The notes: generated from the sequence alone by a model not told the origin. Shown: positions 24,265 through 33,526, counted from the first letter of the stretch. The stretch is 64,000 bases of DNA from Herbiconiux gentiana (GCF_024978135.1 NZ_JANTEZ010000007.1:56782-120781); one strand, 5' to 3'. Program-made: numbers and translations.

Positions 24265-26532
24265 ATGATGCGATCTCCCCTGCTCGTCGGCTCGGTACTG
24301 GCACTCGGCGCTCTGCTGGCGCCGATGGCGACGGTGGCGCCTGCTGAAGCGGCGCTCCCGTCACCGGCACGTTCGCAACTGGTCAGCGTCGCGCGAGGCG
24401 CCAGCGACACACTCCCTGGCGATCGAGGTGCAACTTCCCCCTCCGTCTCCGCCGATGGCCGCTACGTCGCCTTCTCCTCCAAGGCGAGCAATCTCACGGA
24501 TGTCCCCACAGCGGGCATCTCGCAGGTCTACCTTCGAGACGTCATCGACGGAAAGACGACGATGATATCGGCGAGTGCCGGCGTCGCGGGCACCGACAAC
24601 TCGATCGACCCGGCGGTCTCTGCCGACGGTCGCTACGTAGCTTTCTCGACGAGAGCAGCGAATCTCGGGGTCGCCTTTCCGGGCGGTGTCCAACAGGTCC
24701 TCGTCTGGGACCGATTGACCGGATACTTCCAGCTCGCCAGTTCCGCCGATGGCAGCGCCGCCGCCGCGAACACGGCGAGCGGCAAAGCGACTATCTCCGG
24801 CGACGGCACCGTGGTTGCTTTTGAAAGCGGCGCGTCGAACCTCACGACCACACCGTCGCGGGGCGTCACGCAGGTCTACGTCCACGATCTGATCGCAAGA
24901 ACCACCCGAACCGTGAGCGTGGATTCCGCGACTCCCTCGTCGTCGGCGACGGATAGCGCCACACTCCCCTCTATCTCCGCCGACGGACGGCGAGTCACGT
25001 TCGTGACCGCATCCGCACTGACCTCGGTGTCGGGTTCCAGAGATCAGGTCTACCTTCGCGATCTCGACTCATCGACGACGTCACTGGTCAGTGCAGATGC
25101 AGCCGGAACCGCGGGTGCAAATGAACACGTCGCCTCTGCGCGCATCTCTGCAGACGGCAGAACGGTCGCTTTCGACACCTCGGCGAGCAATCTGACCGGA
25201 GAAACGCTCACCGGCGGACCACACGTCTTCACTCGCGACCTCGCGAAGGCAGTAACCACCCTGGTGAGCCGTTCCCAGTCCGGTGCGATCGTCAAGGGCT
25301 CACGGCCCAGCGTGTCTGCGAACGGCTCCGCGATCACGTTCTCTTCACTGGAGAACGGAGTGACCGCAGCCACGAACTCCGGAGGGACGGAGCAGAGCTA
25401 CCTGAGGAACATGGTGACGAACGACGTCATGCTGCTCTCCAAGCCCTGGGCGAGCGGCGGAGCGGCCAGGCCGGGCAACATCCTGCCCGTGAGCTCCGTG
25501 GTCTCCGGTGACGGCCGGTTCGCTGTCTTCGTCTCAACCTCGACGAATTTGATCGAGGGCTCTGTGTCGACCGACGACCAGGTGTTCATCCGCAATATCG
25601 CCGACACCCCCGATGTCATCCGCGTGGCAGGCGCCGACCGCTTCGAGGTCACCGCCGCGGTCTCCAAACGTCTCTTCAGCGAAGACACGTTCTCGCTCGT
25701 CTACGTGGCCTCTGGCGAGACCTACCCGGATGCACTCGCGGCGTCGGCTGCAGCGGCAGCCGTTCGCAGCGTCGGGGCCCCCGTGCTGCTGGTACGGAAG
25801 GACGAGCTTCCCGCGGACGTGGCGACGGAGCTGCGCCGCTACCGCCCCCGAAGCGTAGTCGTGATCGGAGGGTCAGCCGTCATCAGCGACAAGGTCGTGA
25901 CCGAGATCGAATCAGTCACCGGCCGTCCGGCAATCAGAGTCGGCGGCGCCGACCGCTTCGCCACGGCCGCTGCGACATCGGCGTTCATGTTCCACGATGG
26001 CGCGAAGGTCGCGTACATCGCGTCCGGGCAGAACTTCCCCGACTCACTGGTCGCCGGCGCTCTCGCCGGCCGCTCGGCCGGACCGATTCTGTTGACCACG
26101 CGAGATGACATCCCGACCGCGGTCACCGACGAACTGAAGCGCTTGAGGCCTGAGAAGATAGTCGTCCTCGGCGGCATCAACGCCATCTCCGATTCGGTCG
26201 CCGGGGCGCTGATGACCATCGCGCCCGTCTCGAGAATCGGAGGCAGCGACCGATTCGTCGTCGCAGCCAACGCCTCGGCGGCGAACTTCGATGCGTCCAC
26301 GCGAACGGTCTACGTCGCCTCAGGTGAGAACTTTCCTGACGCCCTGTCGTCCGCAGCCGCAGCCGCGGCCGAGAGCGGCCCCGTGCTCCTCATTCGTCGT
26401 GACGGCATCCCTGGGGAGATCGCCTCCGAGCTCCGCAGGCTCAATCCGCGCAAGATCATCATCGTCGGCGGACCGGCCGCCGTCACCGAATCCGTGGCCA
26501 GCCAACTTCGAGGCTTCCTCCGGCGCGAGTGA
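24265..26532 (+). CDS. Secreted cell-wall-binding protein: beta-propeller plus three CW_binding_2 repeats
   Basis: A 755-aa exported protein. A signal peptide (MMRSPLLVGSVLALGALLAPMA then APAEAA) is followed by repeated blades of the pattern SVSADGRYVAFSSKASNL (about residues 58-440), a TolB/PD40-like propeller. From residue 452 three cell-wall-binding repeats follow, each starting R(V/I)xGxDRFxxAA, with VYVASGENFPDAL and VVVIGG motifs. Such repeats anchor proteins to Gram-positive walls. A GAGGAC ribosome-binding site precedes ATG 24265. Codons with A or T in third position are more frequent than in neighbours, suggesting a different history. The upstream region has a GCGAG-CATTT-CTCGC hairpin (24230-24244). 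The ligand of the propeller is unknown. Confidence 0.85.
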   Translation: MMRSPLLVGSVLALGALLAPMATVAPAEAALPSPARSQLVSVARGASDTLPGDRGATSPSVSADGRYVAFSSKASNLTDVPTAGISQVYLRDVIDGKTTMISASAGVAGTDNSIDPAVSADGRYVAFSTRAANLGVAFPGGVQQVLVWDRLTGYFQLASSADGSAAAANTASGKATISGDGTVVAFESGASNLTTTPSRGVTQVYVHDLIARTTRTVSVDSATPSSSATDSATLPSISADGRRVTFVTASALTSVSGSRDQVYLRDLDSSTTSLVSADAAGTAGANEHVASARISADGRTVAFDTSASNLTGETLTGGPHVFTRDLAKAVTTLVSRSQSGAIVKGSRPSVSANGSAITFSSLENGVTAATNSGGTEQSYLRNMVTNDVMLLSKPWASGGAARPGNILPVSSVVSGDGRFAVFVSTSTNLIEGSVSTDDQVFIRNIADTPDVIRVAGADRFEVTAAVSKRLFSEDTFSLVYVASGETYPDALAASAAAAAVRSVGAPVLLVRKDELPADVATELRRYRPRSVVVIGGSAVISDKVVTEIESVTGRPAIRVGGADRFATAAATSAFMFHDGAKVAYIASGQNFPDSLVAGALAGRSAGPILLTTRDDIPTAVTDELKRLRPEKIVVLGGINAISDSVAGALMTIAPVSRIGGSDRFVVAANASAANFDASTRTVYVASGENFPDALSSAAAAAAESGPVLLIRRDGIPGEIASELRRLNPRKIIIVGGPAAVTESVASQLRGFLRRE

Positions 26533-26591
26533 TGGCGAGCGTCGGCGAGCGAGCCCACGAGGGATCCCGCGGGCTACCCGGCACAGCCAAG

Positions 26592-27902
26592 CTACGCCGG
26601 CGGCGCCAGGCCGAGGCGCGGGTAGAGGAGCTCGAAGCCCTTCTCCATGCCGCCGCGGATCGCGTCCTGCACGTGACCGGCGCCGGGGACGACGTAGTAC
26701 GTCGTCTTCCAGCCGGCCGCGGTGGCCGCCGCCGACGCCGAGGCCGCCTCGGGCATGAAGGCCGGGTCGTTACCCCCGACCGTGAAGATCGCGAACGTGT
26801 CGGGGTACGCGTGCGCCCCCGAGGTCAGGATGCTCTCCGGCTTCTGCGCCTCGAACGCGGCCGCGTCCCCACCGAAGAGCGAGGCGATCACCTGCTGCGG
26901 CTCCTCCGACCCGGGGTACTCCTCGCCCGAGATGTCGAAGACGTTGCCGAAGATCTCCGGATACTTCGCGCCGTACTTGAACGCGCATCCGCCCCCGTTG
27001 GAGTAGCCCGCGATCGTCGTGTGGGCCGGATCCTGCAGGATGTTCAGGTTCGCCCGCGCCCAGTTCATGACGTCCTGCACGATGAACGTCTCGGCGTTGC
27101 CGAGGGCGGCGGTGTCGGCGCAGACCGGGTCCTGGTTGGGGTCGCCCAGCTGGTCGGCGACGATCACGATCGGCGCCAGGCCGTCGTGCTGCGCGGCATA
27201 GGCGTCGAGCGCATCCGCCACGAAGTCGGTCTCGGGGTTGCCCGGCTGCCCCATCATGAGCAGCAGGAACGGCAGCTTGGGCGCGCCCGGCACGAGCGCC
27301 GCGGGCGGCAGGTAGATGCCGGCGGGCCGCGACGAGAAGCCCGACGCCGTGGGCGGGATGACCTGCGTGCCCTGGGTGCCGACCGTCGGCATCCCCGCCG
27401 GCGCCGTCCAGGTCTCGTAGAGGGGCTTGCCCGCATCCGGGTCGTCGGTCGAGGTGGGGCCCGGTGTAGGCGTCGGTATGACGATCGGATGCTCGACCGT
27501 GATGCCGAGGAGCGAGGCCACCGTCGGATTCAGGCCGAAGTACGCGTTCACGCCGAGGGTGCCCGACGCCGCGAACAGCAGCACGCCGAGCACCGCGATC
27601 ACCTTGCGCCACCACCGCGACCGCCAGAGGTTGACCACGGCGACCCCCACCGCGGCGAAGGTCGCGACCGCGATCGCCTTCACCTGAATGGGCAGCGCGA
27701 TGCCGAAGGCGTCGGTGAGCTCGGCCCAGGCGATCACCCCGAATGCGACGATCGCCCCGGCGAGCAGCCCGACCAGCACGGTCAGCAGCCAGCGGATGCG
27801 CGGCGGACGCACGATCAGGTACCCGAGCACCACGACCGAGAGTCCGACGACGACCCAGATCAGCGGGCCGTCGATGATGGGGAGCTCGAGCAGTGCGTCC
27901 AC
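26592..27902 (-). CDS. Membrane-anchored esterase (alpha/beta-hydrolase, EstD/mycolyltransferase-like)
   Basis: A 436-aa protein starting at GTG 27902. About four hydrophobic helices in the first 125 residues are followed by a Pro/Thr linker (IPTPTPGPTSTDD) and an extracytoplasmic alpha/beta-hydrolase domain. The nucleophile elbow is AGYSNGGGCAFKYG (Ser near residue 299), with a plausible acid in the TVGGNDPAF region and the catalytic His in VPGAGHVQDA. Actinobacterial homologues of this layout are annotated as esterases related to antigen 85-type proteins. The substrate is unknown. It begins 3 nt after the upstream hydrolase stop, with a GGGGGAG ribosome-binding site overlapping that stop. 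Confidence 0.8.
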   Translation of the reverse strand: MDALLELPIIDGPLIWVVVGLSVVVLGYLIVRPPRIRWLLTVLVGLLAGAIVAFGVIAWAELTDAFGIALPIQVKAIAVATFAAVGVAVVNLWRSRWWRKVIAVLGVLLFAASGTLGVNAYFGLNPTVASLLGITVEHPIVIPTPTPGPTSTDDPDAGKPLYETWTAPAGMPTVGTQGTQVIPPTASGFSSRPAGIYLPPAALVPGAPKLPFLLLMMGQPGNPETDFVADALDAYAAQHDGLAPIVIVADQLGDPNQDPVCADTAALGNAETFIVQDVMNWARANLNILQDPAHTTIAGYSNGGGCAFKYGAKYPEIFGNVFDISGEEYPGSEEPQQVIASLFGGDAAAFEAQKPESILTSGAHAYPDTFAIFTVGGNDPAFMPEAASASAAATAAGWKTTYYVVPGAGHVQDAIRGGMEKGFELLYPRLGLAPPA

Positions 27903-27905
27903 GGG

Positions 27906-28814
27906 CTACTCCCCCGCCGTCGGTGCGACGGTGCGCGAGAGCCAGGCGAGCAGGTCGCGCACCACCTCGTCGCGGTTGGTCTCGTTCAGGATCTCGTGCC
28001 GGGCATCCGGGTACACATGGAGCTCGACGTCGCTCAGCCCCGAGCGCTCGAGGTAGGCCTGCCGCAGCTTCGTGGCACTCGCCCGACCGCCGAGGATGTC
28101 GTCGTCGCCGACGATGATCAGCACCGGCACGTCGGCCACCAGGTGCCGGGCCGGCCGCCCGAACAGCCGCAGCCCGTCGGCCACCCCGAACAGCTTCAGC
28201 ACCTCGGCGGGGAACATCAGCTCGTCGTCGGCCGCACGCTGCTGCGCCTCGAGGTCGCGCGAGAGCCACTCGAAGCCGTTGCCGGGCGCGCCGGGCTGAC
28301 CTGCGCGCGGGCGGTGCCGGCGGGTGAGGTCTCCGCCGTCCATCGACCCGGGCATCCGGTACGCCGTGCCCACCAGCACCACGCCGGCGTAGTGCGCGAG
28401 CGCGGGGGTGTTGACCAGCATCTGCACCATCAGCGAGCCCCAACTGTGACCGAGCAGCACGAGGGGCACCTCAGGATGCTCGCGCGCGACCTGCACACCC
28501 AGCTGACGGATGTCGTCGACCGTGGCCCGCAGCCCGCCGGGACCGAGCCGCCCCATCTTGCTGCGGTCGCCGCCGTGCTGGGCGAGGCCCGTCGCCCCGT
28601 GGCCGCGCTGATCGGCGGCGTAGATGCTATAGCCGGCCTCGTTCAGCTCGGCCGCGAGGGCGGCGTAGCGGAGGGCGTGCTCGCCGAGCCCGTGGGAGAT
28701 CTGTACCACGGCGCGGGGCTGCTCCACCGTCCAGCCGTAGTAGGTGATGGCGACGCCCTGCGCGTCCTCGAACACGGCGGTGAAGTGCGCGCTCGGCGAC
28801 GCTTGCTCAGGCAT
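27906..28814 (-). CDS. Alpha/beta hydrolase (monoacylglycerol lipase-like)
   Basis: A 302-aa soluble serine hydrolase. VVQISHGLGEHALRYAALAAELNEAGYSIYAADQRGHG is the classical start of bacterial monoglyceride lipases or lysophospholipases. The nucleophile is in LVLLGHSWGSLM (Ser near residue 120), the acid in VLIIVGDDDILGG and the His in VYPDARHEILNE. The cap region contains an Arg-rich segment (DLTRRHRPRAGQPGAPG). It is the first gene of a two-gene operon with the membrane esterase. A GGTGGCGCCACC palindrome (28837-28848) lies about 22 bp upstream of the start and may be an operator or the end of the neighbouring transcript. Confidence 0.85.
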   Translation of the reverse strand: MPEQASPSAHFTAVFEDAQGVAITYYGWTVEQPRAVVQISHGLGEHALRYAALAAELNEAGYSIYAADQRGHGATGLAQHGGDRSKMGRLGPGGLRATVDDIRQLGVQVAREHPEVPLVLLGHSWGSLMVQMLVNTPALAHYAGVVLVGTAYRMPGSMDGGDLTRRHRPRAGQPGAPGNGFEWLSRDLEAQQRAADDELMFPAEVLKLFGVADGLRLFGRPARHLVADVPVLIIVGDDDILGGRASATKLRQAYLERSGLSDVELHVYPDARHEILNETNRDEVVRDLLAWLSRTVAPTAGE

Positions 28815-28897
28815 ACGTCATTGTGGCATCTCCCGCGGTGGCGCCACCGGGCGACGGCACCCCCCTAACGGAGCAGTCGAGCATCCGCCCACCGAGC

Positions 28898-29743
28898 TCA
28901 CGACTCCCGCGTGATCTCCACCTTCACGAACAGCTGCGACCCGAACGGCCCGGCGTACACCCCGCGCAGCGGCGCGATGTCGTTGTAGTCGCGCCCGCGC
29001 CCCACGATCACGTGCCGCTCCCCGATGTCGATCAGGTTCGTCGGGTCGAAGCCGCGCCACTCCCCGCAGAACCACTCGACCCAGGCGTGCGACTCGCCGG
29101 TGACCGTCTCGCCGATCGCGGCGCCGGGCTTCGGGTGCAGGTACCCCGACACATAGCGCGCCGGGATACCGACCGAGCGCAGCGCGCCGATCGCGATGTG
29201 CGTGATGTCCTGGCAGACGCCCCGCTTGTCCTTCCACGACTCCCGCGCCGTCGACTGCACCCCGGTGACGCCCTGCACGTACTCGACCTGCCGGCCGATC
29301 TCGGTGCAGATCTCCAGCGCCGCGTCGCACGGCGAGGTGTGGGCGGCCGCGATCGACTCGGCCAAGGCGACGAGGTCGTCGGCCGGCGTGGTGAGCCGGG
29401 TCTGCTTCGCCTGCTCGACGTAGGTGGTCGAGGTCGCCGCCTGGGCGGCCAGCTCGGTCCAGTCGAGCGGATGCGCGGCGTGCGGCCGGTTGCGCACCTC
29501 CACCAGGCTCGTCGCCGTCAGCGACAGCTCCTTGTGCGGCGTGAGCACCTCGAACGACGACACCCGCGTGCCCCAGTAATCGATGTACCCGTGGTTCGAC
29601 GAGACCGGGGCGATCTCGAGCGAGGAGTGCAGCACGAACTGCGCCTCCGACGAGACGGGCAGCATGCGCGCCTCGTTGTACGAGGCCTGCACCTCGCCCT
29701 CGTAGCGGTACCCGGTGACGTGCCGGATGCGCAGCCGGTTCAT
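28898..29743 (-). CDS. Transglutaminase-like cysteine protease family protein
   Basis: A 281-aa protein with an N-terminal beta-domain (RLRIRHVTGYRYEGEVQASYNEARMLP) and a transglutaminase-like core. The catalytic triad is visible as Cys in KRGVCQDITH (near residue 177), His in GESHAWVEW (near 218) and Asp in GFDPTN. It is the last gene of a three-gene unit (ATP-grasp, alpha-E, transglutaminase-like) linked by 4-nt overlaps or less. That conserved trio has been proposed from comparative genomics to make or trim a peptide or amide modification. The biochemical substrate is unknown. ATG 29743 overlaps the alpha-E stop. Confidence 0.88.
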   Translation of the reverse strand: MNRLRIRHVTGYRYEGEVQASYNEARMLPVSSEAQFVLHSSLEIAPVSSNHGYIDYWGTRVSSFEVLTPHKELSLTATSLVEVRNRPHAAHPLDWTELAAQAATSTTYVEQAKQTRLTTPADDLVALAESIAAAHTSPCDAALEICTEIGRQVEYVQGVTGVQSTARESWKDKRGVCQDITHIAIGALRSVGIPARYVSGYLHPKPGAAIGETVTGESHAWVEWFCGEWRGFDPTNLIDIGERHVIVGRGRDYNDIAPLRGVYAGPFGSQLFVKVEITRES

Positions 29744-30678
29744 GCGCTCTCTCCGATCCAGCTCGGGGCCAGGTTGGTGGGGAAGTAGCGCTGCCGGATG
29801 GCCTCGCTGGCGGCGCTCGTCGCGTCCTGCACGCTGTCCATGTGGCGCGGCAGCTCGTGCAGGATCTCGGTGATCGGCCGGTACTCCAGCTGCGACCTGA
29901 TCTGGCCGAGCAGCCGCTGAGCGCTGTCGGTGACCCCGAGGCGCTCGTTGCGCGGCCCGAGGTCGCGCAGGCACTGCTCCGCGCGCGACACCGAGTACAG
30001 GATGGAGCGGGGGAACAGGCGGTCCAGCAGCAGGAACTCGGCCGCGTTGCGCGCGCTCGGCACGCCCCGGTAGGTGCGGAGGTAGGCCTCGTAGGCGCCG
30101 CAGGAGCGGAGGATCGTGGTCCACGACGGGCCGCTCGCCTCGGTCAGGCTGCGGGTGGCCAGCAGTCGCGCTGTCATGTCGGCCCGCTCGATCGAGCGGC
30201 CGAGAGTGAAGAAGTGCCAGGCCTCGTCGCGGCTGGCGCTGGAGTCCATGATGCCCACGGCGAGCGCCGAGCGGTCGCGCACCCAGCCGAAGAACTCGTG
30301 CGTCTTCTCGCCGGCGATCTTCCGTGGCATGCGGGCGCGGGTCGTGTTGAGGCACTCCCACAGCTCGGTCGAGACGATCTCGCGCGCCCGCCGGGCGTTC
30401 TCGCGGGCGGCGCCGAGCGAGTAGGCGATCGACGCCGGATGCGTGCGGTCGACCGCGAGCAGCGCGAGCACGTCGGCGCGCGTCAGCGAGCGGTTGTCGT
30501 CGGGCACGTCGCTGCCCATCACCGACAGCAGCGAGCGGCAGGCGAGGTTCTCCTCGATCCACGGGTCCTCGAGCAGCAGCTGCAGGTGCACGTCGAGGAT
30601 GCGCGCGGTCCCGTCGGAGCGCTCGATGTAGCGGCCGATCCAGAACAGGGACTCCGCGATGCGGGACAGCATGGCCAT
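29740..30678 (-). CDS. Alpha-E domain-containing protein (DUF403)
   Basis: A 312-aa all-helical protein. The start MLSRIAESLFWIGRYIERSDGTARILDVHLQLLLE (in pieces) is the family signature, and SLGAARENARRAREIVSTELWECLN and FFTLGRSIERADMTARLL follow the usual order. ATG 30678 is preferred (GGGAG 7 nt upstream); GTG 30681, which overlaps the ATP-grasp stop, is the alternative. Alpha-E proteins almost always accompany a circularly permuted ATP-grasp gene. They have no demonstrated activity but are predicted to assist it. Confidence 0.9.
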   Translation of the reverse strand: MAMLSRIAESLFWIGRYIERSDGTARILDVHLQLLLEDPWIEENLACRSLLSVMGSDVPDDNRSLTRADVLALLAVDRTHPASIAYSLGAARENARRAREIVSTELWECLNTTRARMPRKIAGEKTHEFFGWVRDRSALAVGIMDSSASRDEAWHFFTLGRSIERADMTARLLATRSLTEASGPSWTTILRSCGAYEAYLRTYRGVPSARNAAEFLLLDRLFPRSILYSVSRAEQCLRDLGPRNERLGVTDSAQRLLGQIRSQLEYRPITEILHELPRHMDSVQDATSAASEAIRQRYFPTNLAPSWIGESA

Positions 30679-32375
30679 CACACGTCTCCCTTCGTGACGG
30701 GGCCGGGATGCGCATCCGTCGACACCCGGGATTGCTGCTGCTGCTGCGACTGGTCGCTGCGCGGAGCGTCTTCGGGCGAGTGGTCGGGCTGGTGCCCGTG
30801 CCCGATGATCGGGATGGCCTGGGTGTTCGCGGCCTGCTCGGCGACGAGGCCCTGGATGTCGTGGGCGTCGCGCGAGGCGGCCCCGACCAGGGCGAACGGG
30901 TCCTGTCCGACGACCCAGGTGTCCTTCGAGCCGCCGCCCTGCGAGCTGTTCACCACGAGCTGGCCCTCGGGCAGCGCCACGCGGGTGAGGCCGCCGGGCA
31001 GCACCCAGACGTCGTTGCCGTCGTTGACCGCGAAGGGGCGGAGGTCGGCGTGGCGGGGGCGCATCCCGTCCTCGACGAGGGTCGGGATGGTCGAGAGCTG
31101 CACGACGGGCTGGGCGATCCAGCCGCGGGGGTCGGCGATCAGCCGGTTGCGCAGGGTCTCCAGCTCCTTCGGCGAGGCGTCGGGGCCGACCACGAGGCCC
31201 TTGCCGCCCGAGCCGTCGACCGGCTTCACCACGAGCTCGTCGAGCCGGTCGAGCACCTCCTCGAGCGCGCCCGGGTCTTCGAGCCGCCAGGTGTCGACGT
31301 TCGGGATGATCGGCTTCTCGCCCAGGTAGTACTGGATCAGGTCGGGCAGGTAGGTGTAGACGAGCTTGTCGTCGGCCACGCCGTTGCCGACCGCGTTGGC
31401 GATGGTGACGTTCCCGAGGCGGGCGGCGAGCAGCAGGCCCGGACTGCCGAGCATCGAGTCGGCACGGAACTGCAGCGGGTCGATGAACTCGTCGTCGACC
31501 CGGCGGTAGATCACGTCGACGCGGGTGGGGCCGGCGGTCGTGCGCATCCAGACCCGGCCGCCCGAGCAGAACAGATCGCGGCCCTCGACGAGCTCGACAC
31601 CCATCAGGCGTGCCAGCAGCGTGTGCTCGAAGTAGGCCGAGTTGTAGACGCCGGGGGTGAGCACGACGACCGTGGGGTCGTCGACGCCGGCGGGGGCGGA
31701 TGCGCGCAGCGCCTGCAGGAGCTTGTTCGGGTAGTCGCCCACCGGCCGCACGCGCATGCTGACGAACAGCTCGGGCAGGGTCTGCGCCATCACGCGGCGG
31801 TTCGAGATGACGTAGCTGACGCCGGAGGGCACGCGCACGTTGTCCTCGAGCACCCGCCAGGCGCCCTTCTCGTCGCGGATCAGGTCGATGCCCGAGACCT
31901 GGATGCGCACGTTGTTCGGCGACACGATGCCGGCGGCCTCGCGGTGGAAGTGGTTCGACGAGCTGATCAGCGCCGCCGGGATGACCCCGTCGCGCACGGC
32001 GGCCTGCGAGCCGTAGATGTCGGCGAGGAACGCCTCGAGCGCCTTGACCCGCTGCTTCACCCCGGCCTCGACGTCGACCCACTCGCTCTGCTCGATCACG
32101 CGCGGCACCGCATCGAGCGGGAACGGCCGCTCCTCGCCGGCGAAGTCGAACGTCACGCCCTGTGCGAGGTAGGAGCTGGCCAGCGCGTCGGTGCGGCCGC
32201 GCAGCTCCTCCTGCGTCATGCGGGCGAGGGCGCTGTAGATGTCCTTGTAGGCGGCGCGTGCCTCGACGCCGTCCTGCGACTTGGGTTCGGGGAACATCTC
32301 GTCCCACGGGCTCGCCCCCGCACGCCGGGATCGCGTGAGCAGGGTGGCGCCGTAGCCGTCGAACAGGTCAACCAT
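30678..32375 (-). CDS. Circularly permuted type 2 ATP-grasp protein
   Basis: A 565-aa protein of the DUF404/DUF407 group, predicted carboxylate-amine ligases. Recognisable segments are IQVSGIDLIRDEKGAWRVLEDNVRVPSGVSYVISNRR, VVVLTPGVYNSAYFEH, ANAVGNGVADDKLVYTYLPDLI, ELVVKPVDGSGGKGLVVGP (nucleotide-binding Lys and Gly loop) and RPFAVNDGNDVWVLPGGLTRVA (all in pieces). The C-terminal 70 residues are a poorly conserved Gln/Asp/His-rich tail. It is first in the ATP-grasp/alpha-E/transglutaminase operon. TAGGCT lies 6 nt before the ATG, fitting a leaderless mRNA. The product of the ligation is not known. Confidence 0.9.
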   Translation of the reverse strand: MVDLFDGYGATLLTRSRRAGASPWDEMFPEPKSQDGVEARAAYKDIYSALARMTQEELRGRTDALASSYLAQGVTFDFAGEERPFPLDAVPRVIEQSEWVDVEAGVKQRVKALEAFLADIYGSQAAVRDGVIPAALISSSNHFHREAAGIVSPNNVRIQVSGIDLIRDEKGAWRVLEDNVRVPSGVSYVISNRRVMAQTLPELFVSMRVRPVGDYPNKLLQALRASAPAGVDDPTVVVLTPGVYNSAYFEHTLLARLMGVELVEGRDLFCSGGRVWMRTTAGPTRVDVIYRRVDDEFIDPLQFRADSMLGSPGLLLAARLGNVTIANAVGNGVADDKLVYTYLPDLIQYYLGEKPIIPNVDTWRLEDPGALEEVLDRLDELVVKPVDGSGGKGLVVGPDASPKELETLRNRLIADPRGWIAQPVVQLSTIPTLVEDGMRPRHADLRPFAVNDGNDVWVLPGGLTRVALPEGQLVVNSSQGGGSKDTWVVGQDPFALVGAASRDAHDIQGLVAEQAANTQAIPIIGHGHQPDHSPEDAPRSDQSQQQQQSRVSTDAHPGPVTKGDV

Positions 32376-32453
32376 GCGGTGAGCCTACTGCTCGGGTGTT
32401 GCGGCGGTGTTTCGCACGTCCGCCCCGCGCGGGGGCCCGCCCGGGTCGCGTCC

Positions 32454-32505
32454 GGGTCGCGCAAAAGCCCCTCTCCGCCGAAGGGAAGGCGCGTTTGCGC
32501 GACCC
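32454..32505. repeat. REP-like intergenic hairpin (copy 1)
   Basis: Perfect 12-bp outer arms GGGTCGCGCAAA and TTTGCGCGACCC enclose an imperfect C-rich/G-rich inner stem (CCTCTCC with GGGAAGG). It lies 10 nt after the LacI stop, so it may terminate that gene. Its inner sequence (CGCAAAAGCCCCTCT) closely resembles the hairpin at 35354-35415 (CGCAAATCGCCCTCT), suggesting a dispersed repeat family. Confidence 0.65.
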
Positions 32506-32515
32506 CGCCGGCGGG

Positions 32516-33526
32516 TCAGCGGCCGGCCGTCGACTCGCGCACGACGAGCTCGGGCTGGAAGGCGATGTGGCGGTATTCGGTTCGGCCGGGGGACTCGATC
32601 TCGGCCAGCAGCAGCTCGGCGGCGGCCCGCCCCATCTCGCGCGCCGGCTGCCGGATCGACGAGAGCGGGATGGCCGCGTTCGCCGCGAAGGAGATGTCGT
32701 CGTAGCCGATCAGCGCGATGTCGTCGGGCACGCGCACGCCGGCGCGGGTGAGGGCCTGCAACAGTCCGAGGGCGATCAGGTCGTTCGCGGCGAAGACGGC
32801 GTCGGGGCGGTCGACGGCGGGCAGGGCGAGCAGCTGCTCCCCCGCCGCGCGGCCGGCTTCGGCACGCATGGTGTCGAGCTCGAGCATCCGGATGCGCCCG
32901 CCGTCGCGCTCGAGCGCCGCCTGCTGCGCCCCGCGTGCGCGCTGGGAGACCTGGAGGATCTCGGTCGGGCCGCCCACGAAGGCGAGGTTGCGGCGACCGA
33001 GGTCGAGCAGGTGCCCGGCCGCGAGTTCGCCGCCGCGGAGGTCGTCGACCGACACCGAGCTGAACGTCTGGGCGTTGTCGTGCCGGTCGACGAGCACCAC
33101 GGGCGAGCCGCGCTCGCGGAGTCGTTCGAGCCGGCGCTGCACCGAGCCGACGGGGGTGATCAGCAGGCCCGAGACGCGCTGCTCCTCGAACAGGTCGAGG
33201 TAGGCGAGCTCGCGGGCGGTCGACTCGCCGCTGTTGCCCAGGATGAGCGGCCGGCCGTGCTCGCCGAGCAGGTCTTCGGCGCCGCGCTCGACGTCGGCGA
33301 AGAAGGGGTTCGACACGTCGAGCACCATCATGCCGACCGTGCGGCTCTGCCCGACCCGCAGCTGCCGGGCGGCGTCGTTGCGCACGAAGCCGAGCTTGTC
33401 GATGGCGTCGAGCACGCGCTTCGCCGTCTCGGCCGACACCGGCTTCGACTGGTTCAGCACGTTGGAGACCGTTCCGACGGACACCCCGGCGAGAGCGGCG
33501 ACGTCGCGCACGTTGGCCGTGGTCAT
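32516..33526 (-). CDS. LacI-family regulator, probable L-rhamnose repressor
   Basis: A 336-aa regulator. The N-terminal HTH is VRDVAALAGVSVGTVSNVLNQ with the hinge helix FVRNDAARQLRVGQSRTVGM, then a periplasmic-binding-protein-like sensor domain (DVSNPFFADVERGAEDLL, AVFAANDLIALGLLQAL, IALIGYDDISFA). ATG 33526 is chosen over GTG 33532. It is divergent from L-rhamnose mutarotase and isomerase. A palindromic box in its own 5' region (33566-33579) and a nearly identical one upstream of rhamnose isomerase (34029-34042) suggest autorepression and control of rhamnose genes. The inducer (rhamnose or a derivative) is inferred from context. Confidence 0.88.
   Translation of the reverse strand: MTTANVRDVAALAGVSVGTVSNVLNQSKPVSAETAKRVLDAIDKLGFVRNDAARQLRVGQSRTVGMMVLDVSNPFFADVERGAEDLLGEHGRPLILGNSGESTARELAYLDLFEEQRVSGLLITPVGSVQRRLERLRERGSPVVLVDRHDNAQTFSSVSVDDLRGGELAAGHLLDLGRRNLAFVGGPTEILQVSQRARGAQQAALERDGGRIRMLELDTMRAEAGRAAGEQLLALPAVDRPDAVFAANDLIALGLLQALTRAGVRVPDDIALIGYDDISFAANAAIPLSSIRQPAREMGRAAAELLLAEIESPGRTEYRHIAFQPELVVRESTAGR

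Noticed and set aside
26533..26591. Terminator between the convergent wall-binding and esterase genes
   Set aside because: Only short GGGATCCC and CCCGCGGG-like palindromes are present; no stem long enough to call.
29740..32307. Fusion of an Arg-rich N-terminal domain with the alpha-E protein
   Set aside because: The N-terminal part is an out-of-frame reading of the ATP-grasp gene. ATG 30678 with GGGAG gives the normal alpha-E protein.
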